Shown: positions 23,501 through 30,692 of the stretch, piece by piece
Layout: each line of letters opens with the position of its first letter
How positions within the stretch are numbered: the stretch's first letter is position 1
Virus record (IMG/VR): IMGVR_UViG_3300036760_001298
Coordinates: 1-30,722 of that record
Length of the DNA stretch: 30,722 nucleotides
Source: a virus
Strand: one strand, 5' to 3'
Notes under the pieces: generated by a model
The model's database searches: none
What the model was told of the DNA's origin: nothing
Seen by the model: the letters and a program-made list of their open reading frames with translations, nothing else
Made by a program: the position numbers and the translations under genes

Positions 23501-24211
23501 GAATTGTCCGAGCGGCACATCTAATATAGCTTCCGTTAATTGGTTGAACGGCTTGCCTAACGACGCGGCAATATCGCCGAAAGCGGTTAATTGTTCGATG
23601 CTGGGTTCTAACCCACGATTAGCATATTTGATAAACGAATCCGTTATTTCATTCACGCTGAAGTTTGTAACGGCGGCTAATTGATTTAGTTCAGCGAACT
23701 TTTCAGACGCTTCGGCTTGCGTCCCCAATATCTGTTTTAAGGATATTTGCAACTTTTCATATTGTCCGGTTACCTCAAAAACCTTAGTGGCGAAATTCGT
23801 GAGCGTATTGATGGCGAACGCGGCGACCATCAAGGGACCGATTTGTGAAATTGATTGCTTTAAGAGGTTGAAATCGCGGGCGGAATTGCTGACGCTTTCG
23901 GTTTGCGCTTTGCCGAGTTTCGCGGTTTCTCCGGTAAGGGACGCGAGCCTATTTTTGCTGTCCGCAATCTGCTTATTGTATTTTTGGATTTCGTCAATCG
24001 ATTGCTCTTTTTTGCGCTCGGAATACAGTTGGTTTAGCTTTTTACGCTCCTGTTCTAAAATCCCGACGGTTTTTTGACGCTCGGCGTTTTCGCGTTCCAA
24101 TAGCTTCAATAGCTCTTTTTCCGCGTCGGTGAGCTGACTTTGCGTTTTTAGGACTTTATATAAATCGCCAATATCCGCTACGAATTTGACGCTAACCGCT
24201 TCACTTGCCAT
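20561..24211 (-). CDS. Tape measure protein
   Basis: 1216 aa, the longest gene. It sets tail length; at the usual rule of about 0.15 nm per residue this gives roughly 180 nm. It has long coiled-coil stretches rich in Glu/Lys/Gln/Ala (about 20-95, 360-700, 960-1030), a phage-related minor-tail N-terminal region (VFEVTGQYEKLQISLKQILG; SVNEITDSFIKYANRG), and hydrophobic segments (LMVAAFAINTLTNFA; FHGFIDGAIGAIGWLSRFLG; ILMTALATANFAAQVA). The start has an A-rich leader (GCTAAAAAACAAT). The frameshifted chaperone extension overlaps its first 11 bases, the classic G-T/tape measure arrangement. Confidence 0.92.
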   Translation of the reverse strand: MASEAVSVKFVADIGDLYKVLKTQSQLTDAEKELLKLLERENAERQKTVGILEQERKKLNQLYSERKKEQSIDEIQKYNKQIADSKNRLASLTGETAKLGKAQTESVSNSARDFNLLKQSISQIGPLMVAAFAINTLTNFATKVFEVTGQYEKLQISLKQILGTQAEASEKFAELNQLAAVTNFSVNEITDSFIKYANRGLEPSIEQLTAFGDIAASLGKPFNQLTEAILDVPLGQFKRLTEFGISAEKQGDKIVLSYNNVKKTVDATLASVAGAFTEFGKMTGVMGGMEAQSKGLVGKMSTLNDLFEQFVAGIGTKLSGVFHGFIDGAIGAIGWLSRFLGITKNVNEQIIEQKSIFTSQIVALGKYNEQIAKLAPQYDKLTQAEKENSLTGKLYNIALAERRVLINELNAAYGQYMPFLLVEASTQSDIAHFYELGNKVINERLRLKAAQQTSATEDQKLIELNKKLIESEGELKNVEEGRNLRLRFNVATQQDAIRLHKLRVRNIQEEITAQEALANQARDVVKLTTNQSQAEKTRAVNKANENNTMAKLRKEDYNNAKQIRERIAEIEAWLPVVVSPGVKAAYEQYLKDLRAKLNEQEDKDSEAAKKAAEARKKALDDLAEYEKKLRADFKKEQIQLDIAGLRDEFARREALVKGNRDGEIEMMKKEAAEKLKAAGVTGADRIRIEELVNGRIKQINTDAGNELLKIWAARDKAKIDLESGDKSHLLKSKLDDQLITQFEFDRLTLNLAEDTAKKKLAVDNKYAQDAVQAEQDLANKKQAIQDSDAKLVIERKQSHTELLLKIGAEAVHIDMVRARNAAAVREAIAKGDFERVKLLMIAQAEEIKGIRNGNLKTIPDAGLLSIPAVIKNFNKRIEIETNYWDVLIDAAEKGSATELSLIAKKNAAIAALEQERVEKVGAIIQAGFQSFANMYQSFHAFIDQGETEIYDRQIERANTSINANNERLDFLQGAESRASGRRKKELQAQIAQLQQNNKQEQAEIKKAEAEKERIRKEAGERKKLIDIASATIDFAKTVVGIWTAGAEIDAVTLGIGGTPYRILMTALATANFAAQVATIRSQKFAAGALDIQGPGTNTSDSIPARLSKGESVMTAQETNLYKPILQKMRDRSLRPDWLDSLTHQVELAGNSHNPQASSLRTDALEAKLDETNRTMQSIAETLKDLPVNEHIYDANGYARFTRQKNQRTLDIENAYT

Positions 24212-24515
24212 ATTGTTTTTTAGCTTCGTTTATTTCCGCTGATTCTTCGTTATTCCATTTATTGACCAATTCGCACAGCCAAAAAAACCGATAAACGCTT
24301 AGGCGCTGAATATCGGAGATTTCCGCAACTCGTTTATGGAGGATTGTAGCGACTGCCGATTCATATTGTTTGACGATCCGGTATCCAGCCGCTCGAAAAG
24401 AGACAGCAGGTTTTTCATTTTCAGCTTTTCCACTATTGGAAGGTAGGTTTCCAAATCGAGCGCGGAGTCTGTCGGCAAGCCTATTAAATCTTTGATAGGC
24501 TTCTGTAAAAAAAAA
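24201..24515 (-). CDS. -1 frameshift extension of the tail-assembly chaperone (GT-like)
   Basis: Open frame in -1 relative to the 24299-24955 gene, running from the slippery T run to TGA at 24201-24203. After the slip it reads FTEAYQRFNRLADRLRARFG, then a linker, then YRIVKQYESAVATILHKRVA, then SDIQRLSVYRFFWLCELVNK. It adds 102 residues to residues 1-149 of the G-like protein, 251 aa in all. It has no useful start of its own, fills the otherwise empty 24212-24298 gap and overlaps the tape-measure ATG. In lambda-like phages GpGT carries the tape-measure-binding T domain. The recoding is inferred from sequence, not proven. Confidence 0.75.
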   Translation of the reverse strand, partial: FFFTEAYQRFNRLADRLRARFGNLPSNSGKAENEKPAVSFRAAGYRIVKQYESAVATILHKRVAEISDIQRLSVYRFFWLCELVNKWNNEESAEINEAKKQYGK

Positions 24516-24955
24516 TTGAGGAGTCCCTCTGCTTTCCAGCGCGCTATTTTTATTTTGGCGTATTCGGTGGAATAAACGAGCGGGTTTTCCGTCGCGTCGA
24601 AAAATACGACGGCTGCGGCTTTAAAAACAGTATCCGGCTCAAAAACCCAATCCAACCTATCCTTTAGGTCGCGGGCGATGGAAATTACTTGGGTGGCGTA
24701 ATCCGATTTTCGGGGGTCGAGCGCGAGAATCGCGTCATTATGCGCAGTAAGAATCTGCCGGTCAATTCGGCAATCCATTTCTGAAAACGCGACTAGCCCG
24801 TGAAAAAACCTCTCGACGGGCAAATCCGCGTCGTCCGCGCATTTATAGTATTGTACGCCGCCCGAAACAAACGCTGGGAGGACGGTGAATGGAAAAACTT
24901 GGAATTGGGGCGGGTTGTTTGGGTTGAGATTCGGCAGTTGGGTCTGCGGAATCAT
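24299..24955 (-). CDS. Tail-assembly chaperone, G-like (unshifted product)
   Basis: 218 aa from MIPQTQLPNLNPNN; the frame is open to 25057, but this start avoids a deeper overlap. After a Pro/Asn-rich leader come VFPFTVLPAFVSGGVQYYKC and helical segments (RFFHGLVAFSEMDCRIDRQIL; DLKDRLDWVFEPD), then EGLLNFFLQKPIKDLIGLPTD. The frame passes a run of nine T, where a -1 slip gives the longer GT-like product. It lies between the probable tail tube and the tape measure. It overlaps the upstream gene by 113 bp, more than usual, so its true start is uncertain. Confidence 0.7.
   Translation of the reverse strand: MIPQTQLPNLNPNNPPQFQVFPFTVLPAFVSGGVQYYKCADDADLPVERFFHGLVAFSEMDCRIDRQILTAHNDAILALDPRKSDYATQVISIARDLKDRLDWVFEPDTVFKAAAVVFFDATENPLVYSTEYAKIKIARWKAEGLLNFFLQKPIKDLIGLPTDSALDLETYLPIVEKLKMKNLLSLFERLDTGSSNNMNRQSLQSSINELRKSPIFSA
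24507..24515 (-). promoter_or_regulatory. Slippery T9 sequence for -1 programmed frameshifting
   Basis: On the minus strand CAATTTTTTTTTACAG. The heptamer T-TTT-TTT occupies 24515-24509 in exact register with the zero frame (codons AAT TTT TTT TTA), so both tRNA-Phe can re-pair one base back. Confidence 0.75.
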
Positions 24956-25331
24956 TGGGTTGGGTTGATTCGCTTGATTCGCTGCGTTCTGCAGGAATGG
25001 CGTCAGGAATTTCCACAGTAGGAAAATCTTCGTTAGCAACCACGATAGCATTGTCATTGGGGGGTTTAATATCTTTTTTCATCGTAAAAAAATCAAGTAG
25101 AAATTGCAAGTTTTCGCCGTCCTGTAATATGAAGCCCTCCCATTCGCTCGTTAAGCGAAAAGGAGGATTTGTTGGGAAAAAGTTGTATTTGTCCATTTTC
25201 CACCAAACAAATAACATTCCGACAGGGCAGCGGTAACGGGTCTTGTGCAAGTTTTTTTTGCAGTGTTGACCCGTTTCCTCAACGAAAATGAAGCCCGCGG
25301 CAATAAGCGCCCTGCCTAGCGATTGGTACAT
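24843..25331 (-). CDS. Hypothetical tail protein between tube and chaperone
   Basis: 162 aa, starting 3 bp after the previous stop. The first 85 residues look folded (LIAAGFIFVEETGQHCKKNL; YRCPVGMLFVWWKMDKYNFF; LTSEWEGFILQDGENLQFLL). Residues from about 88 are Pro/Ser/Glu-rich and disordered (PAERSESSESTQPNDSADPT). The tail overlaps the chaperone gene in another frame by 113 bp or more. Not recognised. The disordered C-terminus may be the leader of the chaperone joined by a second recoding event, but no good slippery site was found. Confidence 0.5.
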   Translation of the reverse strand: MYQSLGRALIAAGFIFVEETGQHCKKNLHKTRYRCPVGMLFVWWKMDKYNFFPTNPPFRLTSEWEGFILQDGENLQFLLDFFTMKKDIKPPNDNAIVVANEDFPTVEIPDAIPAERSESSESTQPNDSADPTAESQPKQPAPIPSFSIHRPPSVCFGRRTIL

Positions 25332-25334
25332 TCA

Positions 25335-26222
25335 CTAGACCGGGATATTTAGCAAGTTTATGATGACGGGATTCAGCAAACCGCAACCGGTAATTGCATA
25401 TTGCAGACTTAACGTTCCGCCTGCTGGAATATCTCCCAGCGTGGAAATATGCGCGAAATTCAGCGGGACCAATTGATTGTTTGTAATCGCGGTGTTGATT
25501 GGCGATAAGAAACCCAACACGTTTCCTGCGACTGAATGCGCCGCGCCGATAAGTTGAATGTTGCCGCCGCCAGTGCAGGCGTTATCTAAATGCAGGCGCA
25601 AATTCCACGTATCGCCCGCGCCGGTAACGCGAGAAATAAATTCGATTGTGAATTGCGGGTCGCATTTAAAGAAAGTCGCTGGGCGAACGAATTCTTCCGG
25701 GTCGTCCATATTGACCCAAGTCGCCTCTATCATATATAGGATTTCGCCTGTTTTTTCCTTTTTGATGGGTTTTTTAGGTTTAAATGAAGCGATTGATCCG
25801 GTATTCCAGATAAAATCCTTCAAGCCAAGCCATAATACCCAATCGCTCGAACGGCGCAACGAATTATAGAAAGGCGTATTGTTCACGATTCGCCAATCTT
25901 CGAAAGTAACTTTGTGTTTTCTCGAAGTAACGCGCTCGTCTAAATCTCCGAAACCTTCAGCGACTGTATCGGAGGCTCCGTCGTATTCGCCGACGATATT
26001 GCGCAAGCGAATGACTTGACCCGCTAACATGCCTGTCGTCAACGCCACATCTTCTAAGTCCGCATCGCCCGCAGCCGCGATAATCGCAGCGCGCAGCGTA
26101 CCTTGATAGCCTTCTTTTACGAAAGCCAGATGTCTTATGCTCGAAGCCTCGGTTTTTTCGCAGCAAGCATCGTTATAATCGGACTGATTTTGCGGGCATA
26201 CTTCATACCAGTTGTTTATCAT
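25335..26222 (-). CDS. Probable major tail tube protein
   Basis: 295 aa. Position just upstream of the chaperone and tape measure is that of the tail tube gene in siphoviruses, and no sheath gene is present. Strand-rich with a mid-protein segment (KHKVTFEDWRIVNNTPFYNS; ILYMIEATWVNMDDPEEFV) and a C-terminal Gly/Asn-rich beta part (AGGTLSLQYAITGCGLLNPV) that could be an Ig- or lectin-like decoration. Assignment is by position; no diagnostic motif. Confidence 0.55.
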   Translation of the reverse strand: MINNWYEVCPQNQSDYNDACCEKTEASSIRHLAFVKEGYQGTLRAAIIAAAGDADLEDVALTTGMLAGQVIRLRNIVGEYDGASDTVAEGFGDLDERVTSRKHKVTFEDWRIVNNTPFYNSLRRSSDWVLWLGLKDFIWNTGSIASFKPKKPIKKEKTGEILYMIEATWVNMDDPEEFVRPATFFKCDPQFTIEFISRVTGAGDTWNLRLHLDNACTGGGNIQLIGAAHSVAGNVLGFLSPINTAITNNQLVPLNFAHISTLGDIPAGGTLSLQYAITGCGLLNPVIINLLNIPV

Positions 26223-26227
26223 TTTCT

Positions 26228-26608
26228 TTAAGCTAAAGAAGGTTGGATTTGTAAAATATGAATCGGTTCGGTTTCGCTGTCTCGACCGTCTGGCGTAAAA
26301 TCCGCATCGACAAATTCAGCGACAAATAGCGCGTATATAGAACCGACGGGAAAATTTTTAGTCAAATCTTCCTTCAGCACCAAATAAACTTGATTGGGAT
26401 TGGACGCATGATTTTCGATCACGCCGTATTGCGTGTCGCTCATGTCAATTTCAGAACCGACTTTCGTAGACGCTGCTGTGCGACCGTTGCGAAATACGCA
26501 TTTCAGCGTATTAGTGATGGTGGGAAAAGTAACGATAGTGCCTACGTTGAAAGGCAAATCCACCAATATCTTTTTGTCCTCGCCTTGGCGAATGAGAGCT
26601 GCTGCCAT
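26228..26608 (-). CDS. Head-tail connector or minor structural protein
   Basis: 126 aa, strand-rich (KILVDLPFNVGTIVTFPTIT; VYLVLKEDLTKNFPVGSIYA; ETEPIHILQI). Not assigned to a family. It lies between the lysis genes and the probable tail tube, where neck, tail-terminator or decoration proteins occur. Confidence 0.5.
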   Translation of the reverse strand: MAAALIRQGEDKKILVDLPFNVGTIVTFPTITNTLKCVFRNGRTAASTKVGSEIDMSDTQYGVIENHASNPNQVYLVLKEDLTKNFPVGSIYALFVAEFVDADFTPDGRDSETEPIHILQIQPSLA

Positions 26609-26610
26609 GA

Positions 26611-26931
26611 TTATTTAGTTTTTTCGGGTGAATGTTTGGGATAATTTTCTGCGATGTATTTTACGCCCGCGAATGCTTCGTAATACGCGACGATGCGCGG
26701 TTCCTCGGCGACGAGGGCTGCGATTTCGGCTTGCGATTTGGCGTGAACTTCTTTCATTTTTCCCGCCGCGTCGCCTTTATGTTTAGCGTCCGGTTTGGAA
26801 CCCGCTTCAGCTTCGATAGCGCCGATCAATTCGCCGATTTTCCCGCTGTCAATTTTATCTTGGCGGCTCTGGTTTAACAGCGTTTGCCGCATTTCGGCGG
26901 TGCGCGGCTTAATGTTTTTGTCAATCTGCAT
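26611..26931 (-). CDS. Hypothetical helical protein
   Basis: 106 aa, charged and helical (AEMRQTLLNQSRQDKIDSGK; MKEVHAKSQAEIAALVAEEP), ending KHSPEKTK. Not recognised. Spaced 2-3 bp from both neighbours, so it is within the late operon. Confidence 0.55.
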   Translation of the reverse strand: MQIDKNIKPRTAEMRQTLLNQSRQDKIDSGKIGELIGAIEAEAGSKPDAKHKGDAAGKMKEVHAKSQAEIAALVAEEPRIVAYYEAFAGVKYIAENYPKHSPEKTK

Positions 26932-26934
26932 ATC

Positions 26935-27696
26935 TTAGCTAAAAAAGGTATTGCAATTAGTTTGAATGATTCTTGCGCAAAAAGCGCCTATTTCGGCTAC
27001 TTTTCGCATCCATCCGAAATAAAAAACGTGCTGATTTTTATGCAATGCAACGTCTCTCTCGATGGCTTCTTTTCTTATCAGCATTAAGCGATTATTTAGC
27101 CAAGACGGATCGCAATCATTCGCGGCGTTAATCGTGTATTTGCCGATAATTCCGTCTACTTTTAAGGTGTCCGAAGGCTTATTTTTCGCGTCGAAAGCTA
27201 TTCCCAGCGTCATAAATCGCAGTTGATTCACCGCAATTTGCAGGCGCGCTATGGCTAAACCTTCGCCGCTCGCCCAACTCATGTCAGTAACTTCAAAGGC
27301 AATCGCTTTGCTTTGGAATAAATCGCCGAAAATGCGGTGATAGAAATAAAGGACGAACTTTCTCGCGTCCGGGTAACTGAGCGCCTCGAATTTTTGCGGC
27401 GTTGGGTGCGCGTCCTGCAAAATAATTGGCGCGAGCGACATATAGGTAGTCTCGGTAACGCCGCGATTGGTGCGACCGCCGCGGTCGTGGATATTGGCGG
27501 GAATGGCGTTCCAATCCTTCAACGTGCCTTCGTAACCGATTATTTTGGTAACGAAAGCGTTAACGCAGGGAATAGAATCAATGGCGAAATTGAGCTTGTC
27601 ATATCTCGCCAAATCGTCCTTGGTAAAACGCCAAGTCGCAAGGGACGTGAGCGCCAATAATATCGCGCCGACGATATATTTATTTCCGTTTTTCAT
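26935..27696 (-). CDS. Endolysin, GH108-type muramidase with N-terminal anchor
   Basis: 253 aa from MKNGNKYIVGAILLAL. It cuts peptidoglycan. GH108 signature: catalytic Glu56 in IIGYEGTLKDW and DRGGRTNRGVTETTY at 71-85; a C-terminal peptidoglycan-binding-like part (VDGIIGKYTINAAND). An N-terminal hydrophobic helix at 8-21 follows Lys residues, so the enzyme is probably exported as a signal-anchor (SAR-type) endolysin. An upstream in-frame ATG exists (27744), but 27696 overlaps the holin-like gene's end as expected for coupled genes. Confidence 0.85.
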   Translation of the reverse strand: MKNGNKYIVGAILLALTSLATWRFTKDDLARYDKLNFAIDSIPCVNAFVTKIIGYEGTLKDWNAIPANIHDRGGRTNRGVTETTYMSLAPIILQDAHPTPQKFEALSYPDARKFVLYFYHRIFGDLFQSKAIAFEVTDMSWASGEGLAIARLQIAVNQLRFMTLGIAFDAKNKPSDTLKVDGIIGKYTINAANDCDPSWLNNRLMLIRKEAIERDVALHKNQHVFYFGWMRKVAEIGAFCARIIQTNCNTFFS

Positions 27697-27856
27697 CGCG
27701 TTCCCTCCGTTTTTTTTGATAATGGTACCATTGATATACGACAAAAGCCAACCCGATAATATGAGAGGCGACTACTACGAGCATATCAAGCGTATTCACG
27801 GAAAAAGTAATATCCATGAATACTAAGGAAATTGCGGTGTAGACGGAATCTTTCAT
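27680..27856 (-). CDS. 58-aa holin-like membrane protein (short ORF)
   Basis: ATG at 27854-27856 to TAA at 27680-27682. N-terminal amphipathic/hydrophobic part (MKDSVYTAISLVFMDITFSV), a helix at about 24-43 (DMLVVVASHIIGLAFVVYQW) and a strongly basic end (YQKKRRERDEKRK), the layout of small holins. It overlaps the endolysin start by 17 bp. Holin or antiholin is inferred from topology and the endolysin neighbour. Confidence 0.7.
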   Translation of the reverse strand: MKDSVYTAISLVFMDITFSVNTLDMLVVVASHIIGLAFVVYQWYHYQKKRRERDEKRK

Positions 27857-27864
27857 GTTTCATC

Positions 27865-27891
27865 GGGAGCCTGTTTTTTAGATAGGCTCCC
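27865..27891 (-). other. Hairpin after the capsid gene, possible attenuator
   Basis: GGGAGCCT (27865-27872), 11-nt loop, AGGCTCCC (27884-27891); 8-bp perfect stem without a T tract on the minus strand. Between the capsid and lysis genes such a hairpin may reduce read-through or protect the capsid mRNA end. Confidence 0.5.
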
Positions 27892-27910
27892 TACTTTTGG
27901 GTTATATTTT

Positions 27911-28834
27911 TTATACGCCTTGCCTAAGAACCGCTACGCCTAAATCCAGTTCGCGGGTTCCGCCGCAATACATTTTTAAGTTGAAAAGACTGCCTAGATA
28001 TTCCGGTTTATCTTTATCATAATACGGTTTCACGCGACCTAATGCTTTTGCGACTGCGTTCACGTCCCATGCGACGGCGGAAAGTCTATCCGTTAGCGGG
28101 GCGGGAACGTGGTTGTAAGCCTTTAATGCGCCGAGAGCGGTATAACTCGGAGTCCAAGAACGTAAATGCACCTCAAAGCCGAGCAAACGCTTAATTTCGC
28201 CATTCGTAACGAGGGTTTCAAAAAGTTGCCAAGCCTGTTCTAATTCCGGAAGATTTAGAATATCGTTGTGCATTACAGTAGAGAAAATAATATGCCTGTC
28301 GGTAAGCGGGACGTTCTGGTCGTCGAATTTGGTTTTCAAATCCAGCAAATCCTGATAAGTTACACGGAAACGTCCGTTGGCATGCGCGGTTCCAGTGGTA
28401 TCAATAATTTGCGTCGCAGGCAAGGGCTGGAGGGAAGTAACTTGCGTTACGCCGTCGTAATAGGTGCGATCACCCACCCATTTCCACAATAAATCATTAT
28501 GAATTACCGTTGGAATGTTTTTGCCCGCTTTTTTTAATACGAAAAGTCCTTTGTCGTACGAAATTTGATATTGCTCAATATCCGAAATTAGTTTCGGTTC
28601 TATGCAATAAAAATCAAGCGGATATTCTACGCCGTTTTCAATCGAATTGCTTATTGACAACGGAAAAACGGTAGGGTTTTTCAACACAGGATAGTCCGAG
28701 CCTTCGAGCGGCATAATAACAGATTTGCCGTTCGCGCTTAGAAAACTGTCGTGATTGATCGAATATTGGGCAAAGGAATTATCCAAGCCTAAATATATGG
28801 CTACCATGGTAGCCCAAAATTTCACGTCTAACAT
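27911..28834 (-). CDS. Major capsid protein
   Basis: 307 aa. It directly follows the prohead protease, the normal place for the capsid gene. Segments consistent with a phage capsid fold: an N-terminal arm (MLDVKFWATMVAIYLGLDNS), a strand-rich middle (DRTYYDGVTQVTSLQPLPAT; RFRVTYQDLLDLKTKF), DRHIIFSTVMHNDILNL, and a C-terminal GLFNLKMYCGGTRELDLGVAVL-type ending, similar in placement to the P-loop/A-domain end of capsid proteins. The Mu gpT family or another HK97-fold group is possible; I could not decide. Confidence 0.75.
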   Translation of the reverse strand: MLDVKFWATMVAIYLGLDNSFAQYSINHDSFLSANGKSVIMPLEGSDYPVLKNPTVFPLSISNSIENGVEYPLDFYCIEPKLISDIEQYQISYDKGLFVLKKAGKNIPTVIHNDLLWKWVGDRTYYDGVTQVTSLQPLPATQIIDTTGTAHANGRFRVTYQDLLDLKTKFDDQNVPLTDRHIIFSTVMHNDILNLPELEQAWQLFETLVTNGEIKRLLGFEVHLRSWTPSYTALGALKAYNHVPAPLTDRLSAVAWDVNAVAKALGRVKPYYDKDKPEYLGSLFNLKMYCGGTRELDLGVAVLRQGV

Positions 28835-28894
28835 ATAGTTTTATTAAGAGATTATGAAAAAAAATAGAGTAAAATAGTGTGAATGTGTTGCGGA

Positions 28895-29956
28895 TTAATC
28901 CTCGAAAGTTCTCACTTTCGCATAATGCGCATCGTGGAGCGCCTGCCATTGCGAGGCGTTTCCTTTTTTCATTTCCAGGAGACCTTTGTCGTCTTTTTCC
29001 ATCCAATCCTTGAAAGTCCACGCTTTGCGATCCGCCGAAATCTCGGTTGCGAAGTTATTCAAATCGCTGCTAAGCGATCTCGTAGCCACCGGTTGCGCGT
29101 TCAACGCTTCTTTAGTTGAATCGTAATCCGCAATCGCTAGTTTCGTCCAATGCGCAGCGGCTTCCGCTTTGATTGCTTTGGATTTTACAAAGCTTTCGAT
29201 CAAAACGGCGGCTTTTTCGGCTTTCGCGTCCGCTTCAGCCTTCTCAGTTTTTGCCTTTAACCTTTCGATTTCGGCTTCAGTTGCCGCTAATCGCGCCTGT
29301 AAATCGGCGTTTTGCTTAGCTAAATCCGCGTCGGATTCAACGGTTTTACCATTATCGGCGGGTTTCTTTTCCATATTATTGAGAGAAAAGTAATTAACGA
29401 GTTGAATTTTGGAGATATTTTTGAAATCGGCAGGCAATTTCTTGCCGTCGTTAGCAGTCTGAATGCGATCAATTAATCCCGCATCCAGCGCCTCCTGAGG
29501 GGTAAACCAAGTTTCTGCCATCATCCATTGAGCAACCATTTCAGGCGTTTGTTTGGATTTATTGACGTATATATCGCGGATTTGCCCCTCTATTTTGGTC
29601 AGCACATCCGCCATAAGTTGCATGTCTGCGTTATCTCCCGCTTGCACCGCCCATGGTTTATGAATCATAAATAACGATGGATCGTTCATCACGATTTCGT
29701 CGCTTGCCAGCGCGATTACGGTTCCGATTGATGCTAAAAGTCCGGTTACATAGGTTTCCACGCGCGCGCCTTTTTTGCGTTTGTGTAAAAGCGCATTATA
29801 AAGAGAGTATCCTTCGATTACATCGCCGCCGGGAGTATTCATATATAAACGTATAGTCGCCTTTGCAGGCGCGTTATTGATAGCATTGCGCAGGGTCGCC
29901 GCGCTATACCAGCCAATGCCGTCGTTTATTTGAATGTCTACTACGTTGGGATCCAT
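28895..29956 (-). CDS. ClpP-type prohead protease fused to a scaffold-like coiled coil
   Basis: 353 aa. Residues 1-170 form a ClpP-like serine protease: Ser76 in GLLASIGTV, His99 in MIHKPW, and a downstream Asp (possibly Asp128 in GQIRDIY). Residues about 195-260 are a coiled coil (ADLAKQNADLQARLAATEAE). The C-terminus (about 280-353) is acidic/basic and Trp-containing. Protease-scaffold fusions clear the scaffold from the prohead interior before packaging. It lies 61 bp upstream of the capsid gene. A hairpin (29957-29982) directly abuts its ATG. Confidence 0.88.
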   Translation of the reverse strand: MDPNVVDIQINDGIGWYSAATLRNAINNAPAKATIRLYMNTPGGDVIEGYSLYNALLHKRKKGARVETYVTGLLASIGTVIALASDEIVMNDPSLFMIHKPWAVQAGDNADMQLMADVLTKIEGQIRDIYVNKSKQTPEMVAQWMMAETWFTPQEALDAGLIDRIQTANDGKKLPADFKNISKIQLVNYFSLNNMEKKPADNGKTVESDADLAKQNADLQARLAATEAEIERLKAKTEKAEADAKAEKAAVLIESFVKSKAIKAEAAAHWTKLAIADYDSTKEALNAQPVATRSLSSDLNNFATEISADRKAWTFKDWMEKDDKGLLEMKKGNASQWQALHDAHYAKVRTFED

Positions 29957-29982
29957 GCGGATATTCTTTTCAGAATTTCCGC
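29957..29982 (-). other. Hairpin abutting the protease start codon
   Basis: GCGGA-T-ATTCT, loop TTTC, AGAAT-T-TCCGC: two 5-bp stems around a T-T mismatch. On the minus strand it ends one base before the ATG (29956), so it may limit initiation. A second inverted repeat CTGCAAT/ATTGCAG lies at 30022-30054 in the same 104-bp gap; nothing else was seen there. Confidence 0.5.
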
Positions 29983-30060
29983 AAAAAAGGCGTGAAATCG
30001 CTTAGAAAAAAAATAGTATCGCTGCAATGGGGTTGAAAAACGCGCCTATTGCAGAATTGC

Positions 30061-30507
30061 CTAAAATTCCGCGCGTCGGGACTTGACGTATTCGTCCATT
30101 AATTCCATCGCTTTTTCTTTCGATTCGGGATGGGAGTTAGCTACATGTTCGCAGAAACGTTTGGCGAAACCGATGATTCCCTTCCAAGTCTCTTTTTCAA
30201 TCGTAATTCTGAGAGATGCGCATAGTTTTTGGAGCGAATCAATTTCGCCGGTGAGGTTTTTATCAGTAAAATCGGTAGCGCTTGCAAGTTTTTCGAGAAT
30301 CTGCGTAGAGCGTAACTCTATGGTTTTGATTAAGTTACTTTCAATTTTAACAAGCGATGCGATGCGGTCGAAACATTTATCCTTCCAAGCTCCATCTTTT
30401 TTCCAGGATCGGACGGTTCGTTCTTCTACTCCGCATTGTTTTGCGATGCGGTCGTCGCTCCATCCTTCTTGAAATAGGAGGAAGGCGTTAATTCTATTAT
30501 CTGTCAT
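30061..30507 (-). CDS. Small-terminase-like HTH protein
   Basis: 148 aa. An N-terminal homeodomain-like helix-turn-helix (WSDDRIAKQCGVEERTVRSW, about 16-35) and a helical oligomerisation part (TIELRSTQILEKLASATDFT; GEIDSLQKLCASLRITIEKE), the layout of small terminase subunits, which bind the packaging site. It precedes protease and capsid genes, but the large terminase is at the other end of the window; joining the ends would bring them within about 2.7 kb. Confidence 0.65.
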   Translation of the reverse strand: MTDNRINAFLLFQEGWSDDRIAKQCGVEERTVRSWKKDGAWKDKCFDRIASLVKIESNLIKTIELRSTQILEKLASATDFTDKNLTGEIDSLQKLCASLRITIEKETWKGIIGFAKRFCEHVANSHPESKEKAMELMDEYVKSRRAEF

Positions 30508-30635
30508 AAAGATGTTAGGTTACGCGAAACTAAGCAAAAAAGCGGCAAGTATTACACAAAAAGGCAAAAAACGGAAAATAGTATAGCAATATATACGTAT
30601 TTTGGATACATAAGGATTAAATAGGCGTTTTTTAT

Positions 30636-30666
30636 TTTGTATTAATCGTTATTTATCATATATTTG
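30636..30666 (+). promoter_or_regulatory. Plus-strand promoter match near the right edge
   Basis: TTTG (30636-30639), 19 bp, TATATTTG (30659-30666): both boxes exact. It points out of the window. Downstream, an ATG at 30679 opens a frame (MAFPYNKTRAKRVVD) that runs to the window end. If the window is circular the frame stops after one more codon (CTA TAA); if not, it may be a real gene continuing outside. The A+T-rich setting also allows a chance match. Confidence 0.4.
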
Positions 30667-30692
30667 CATTATTTTTTATGGCTTTCCCCTAT

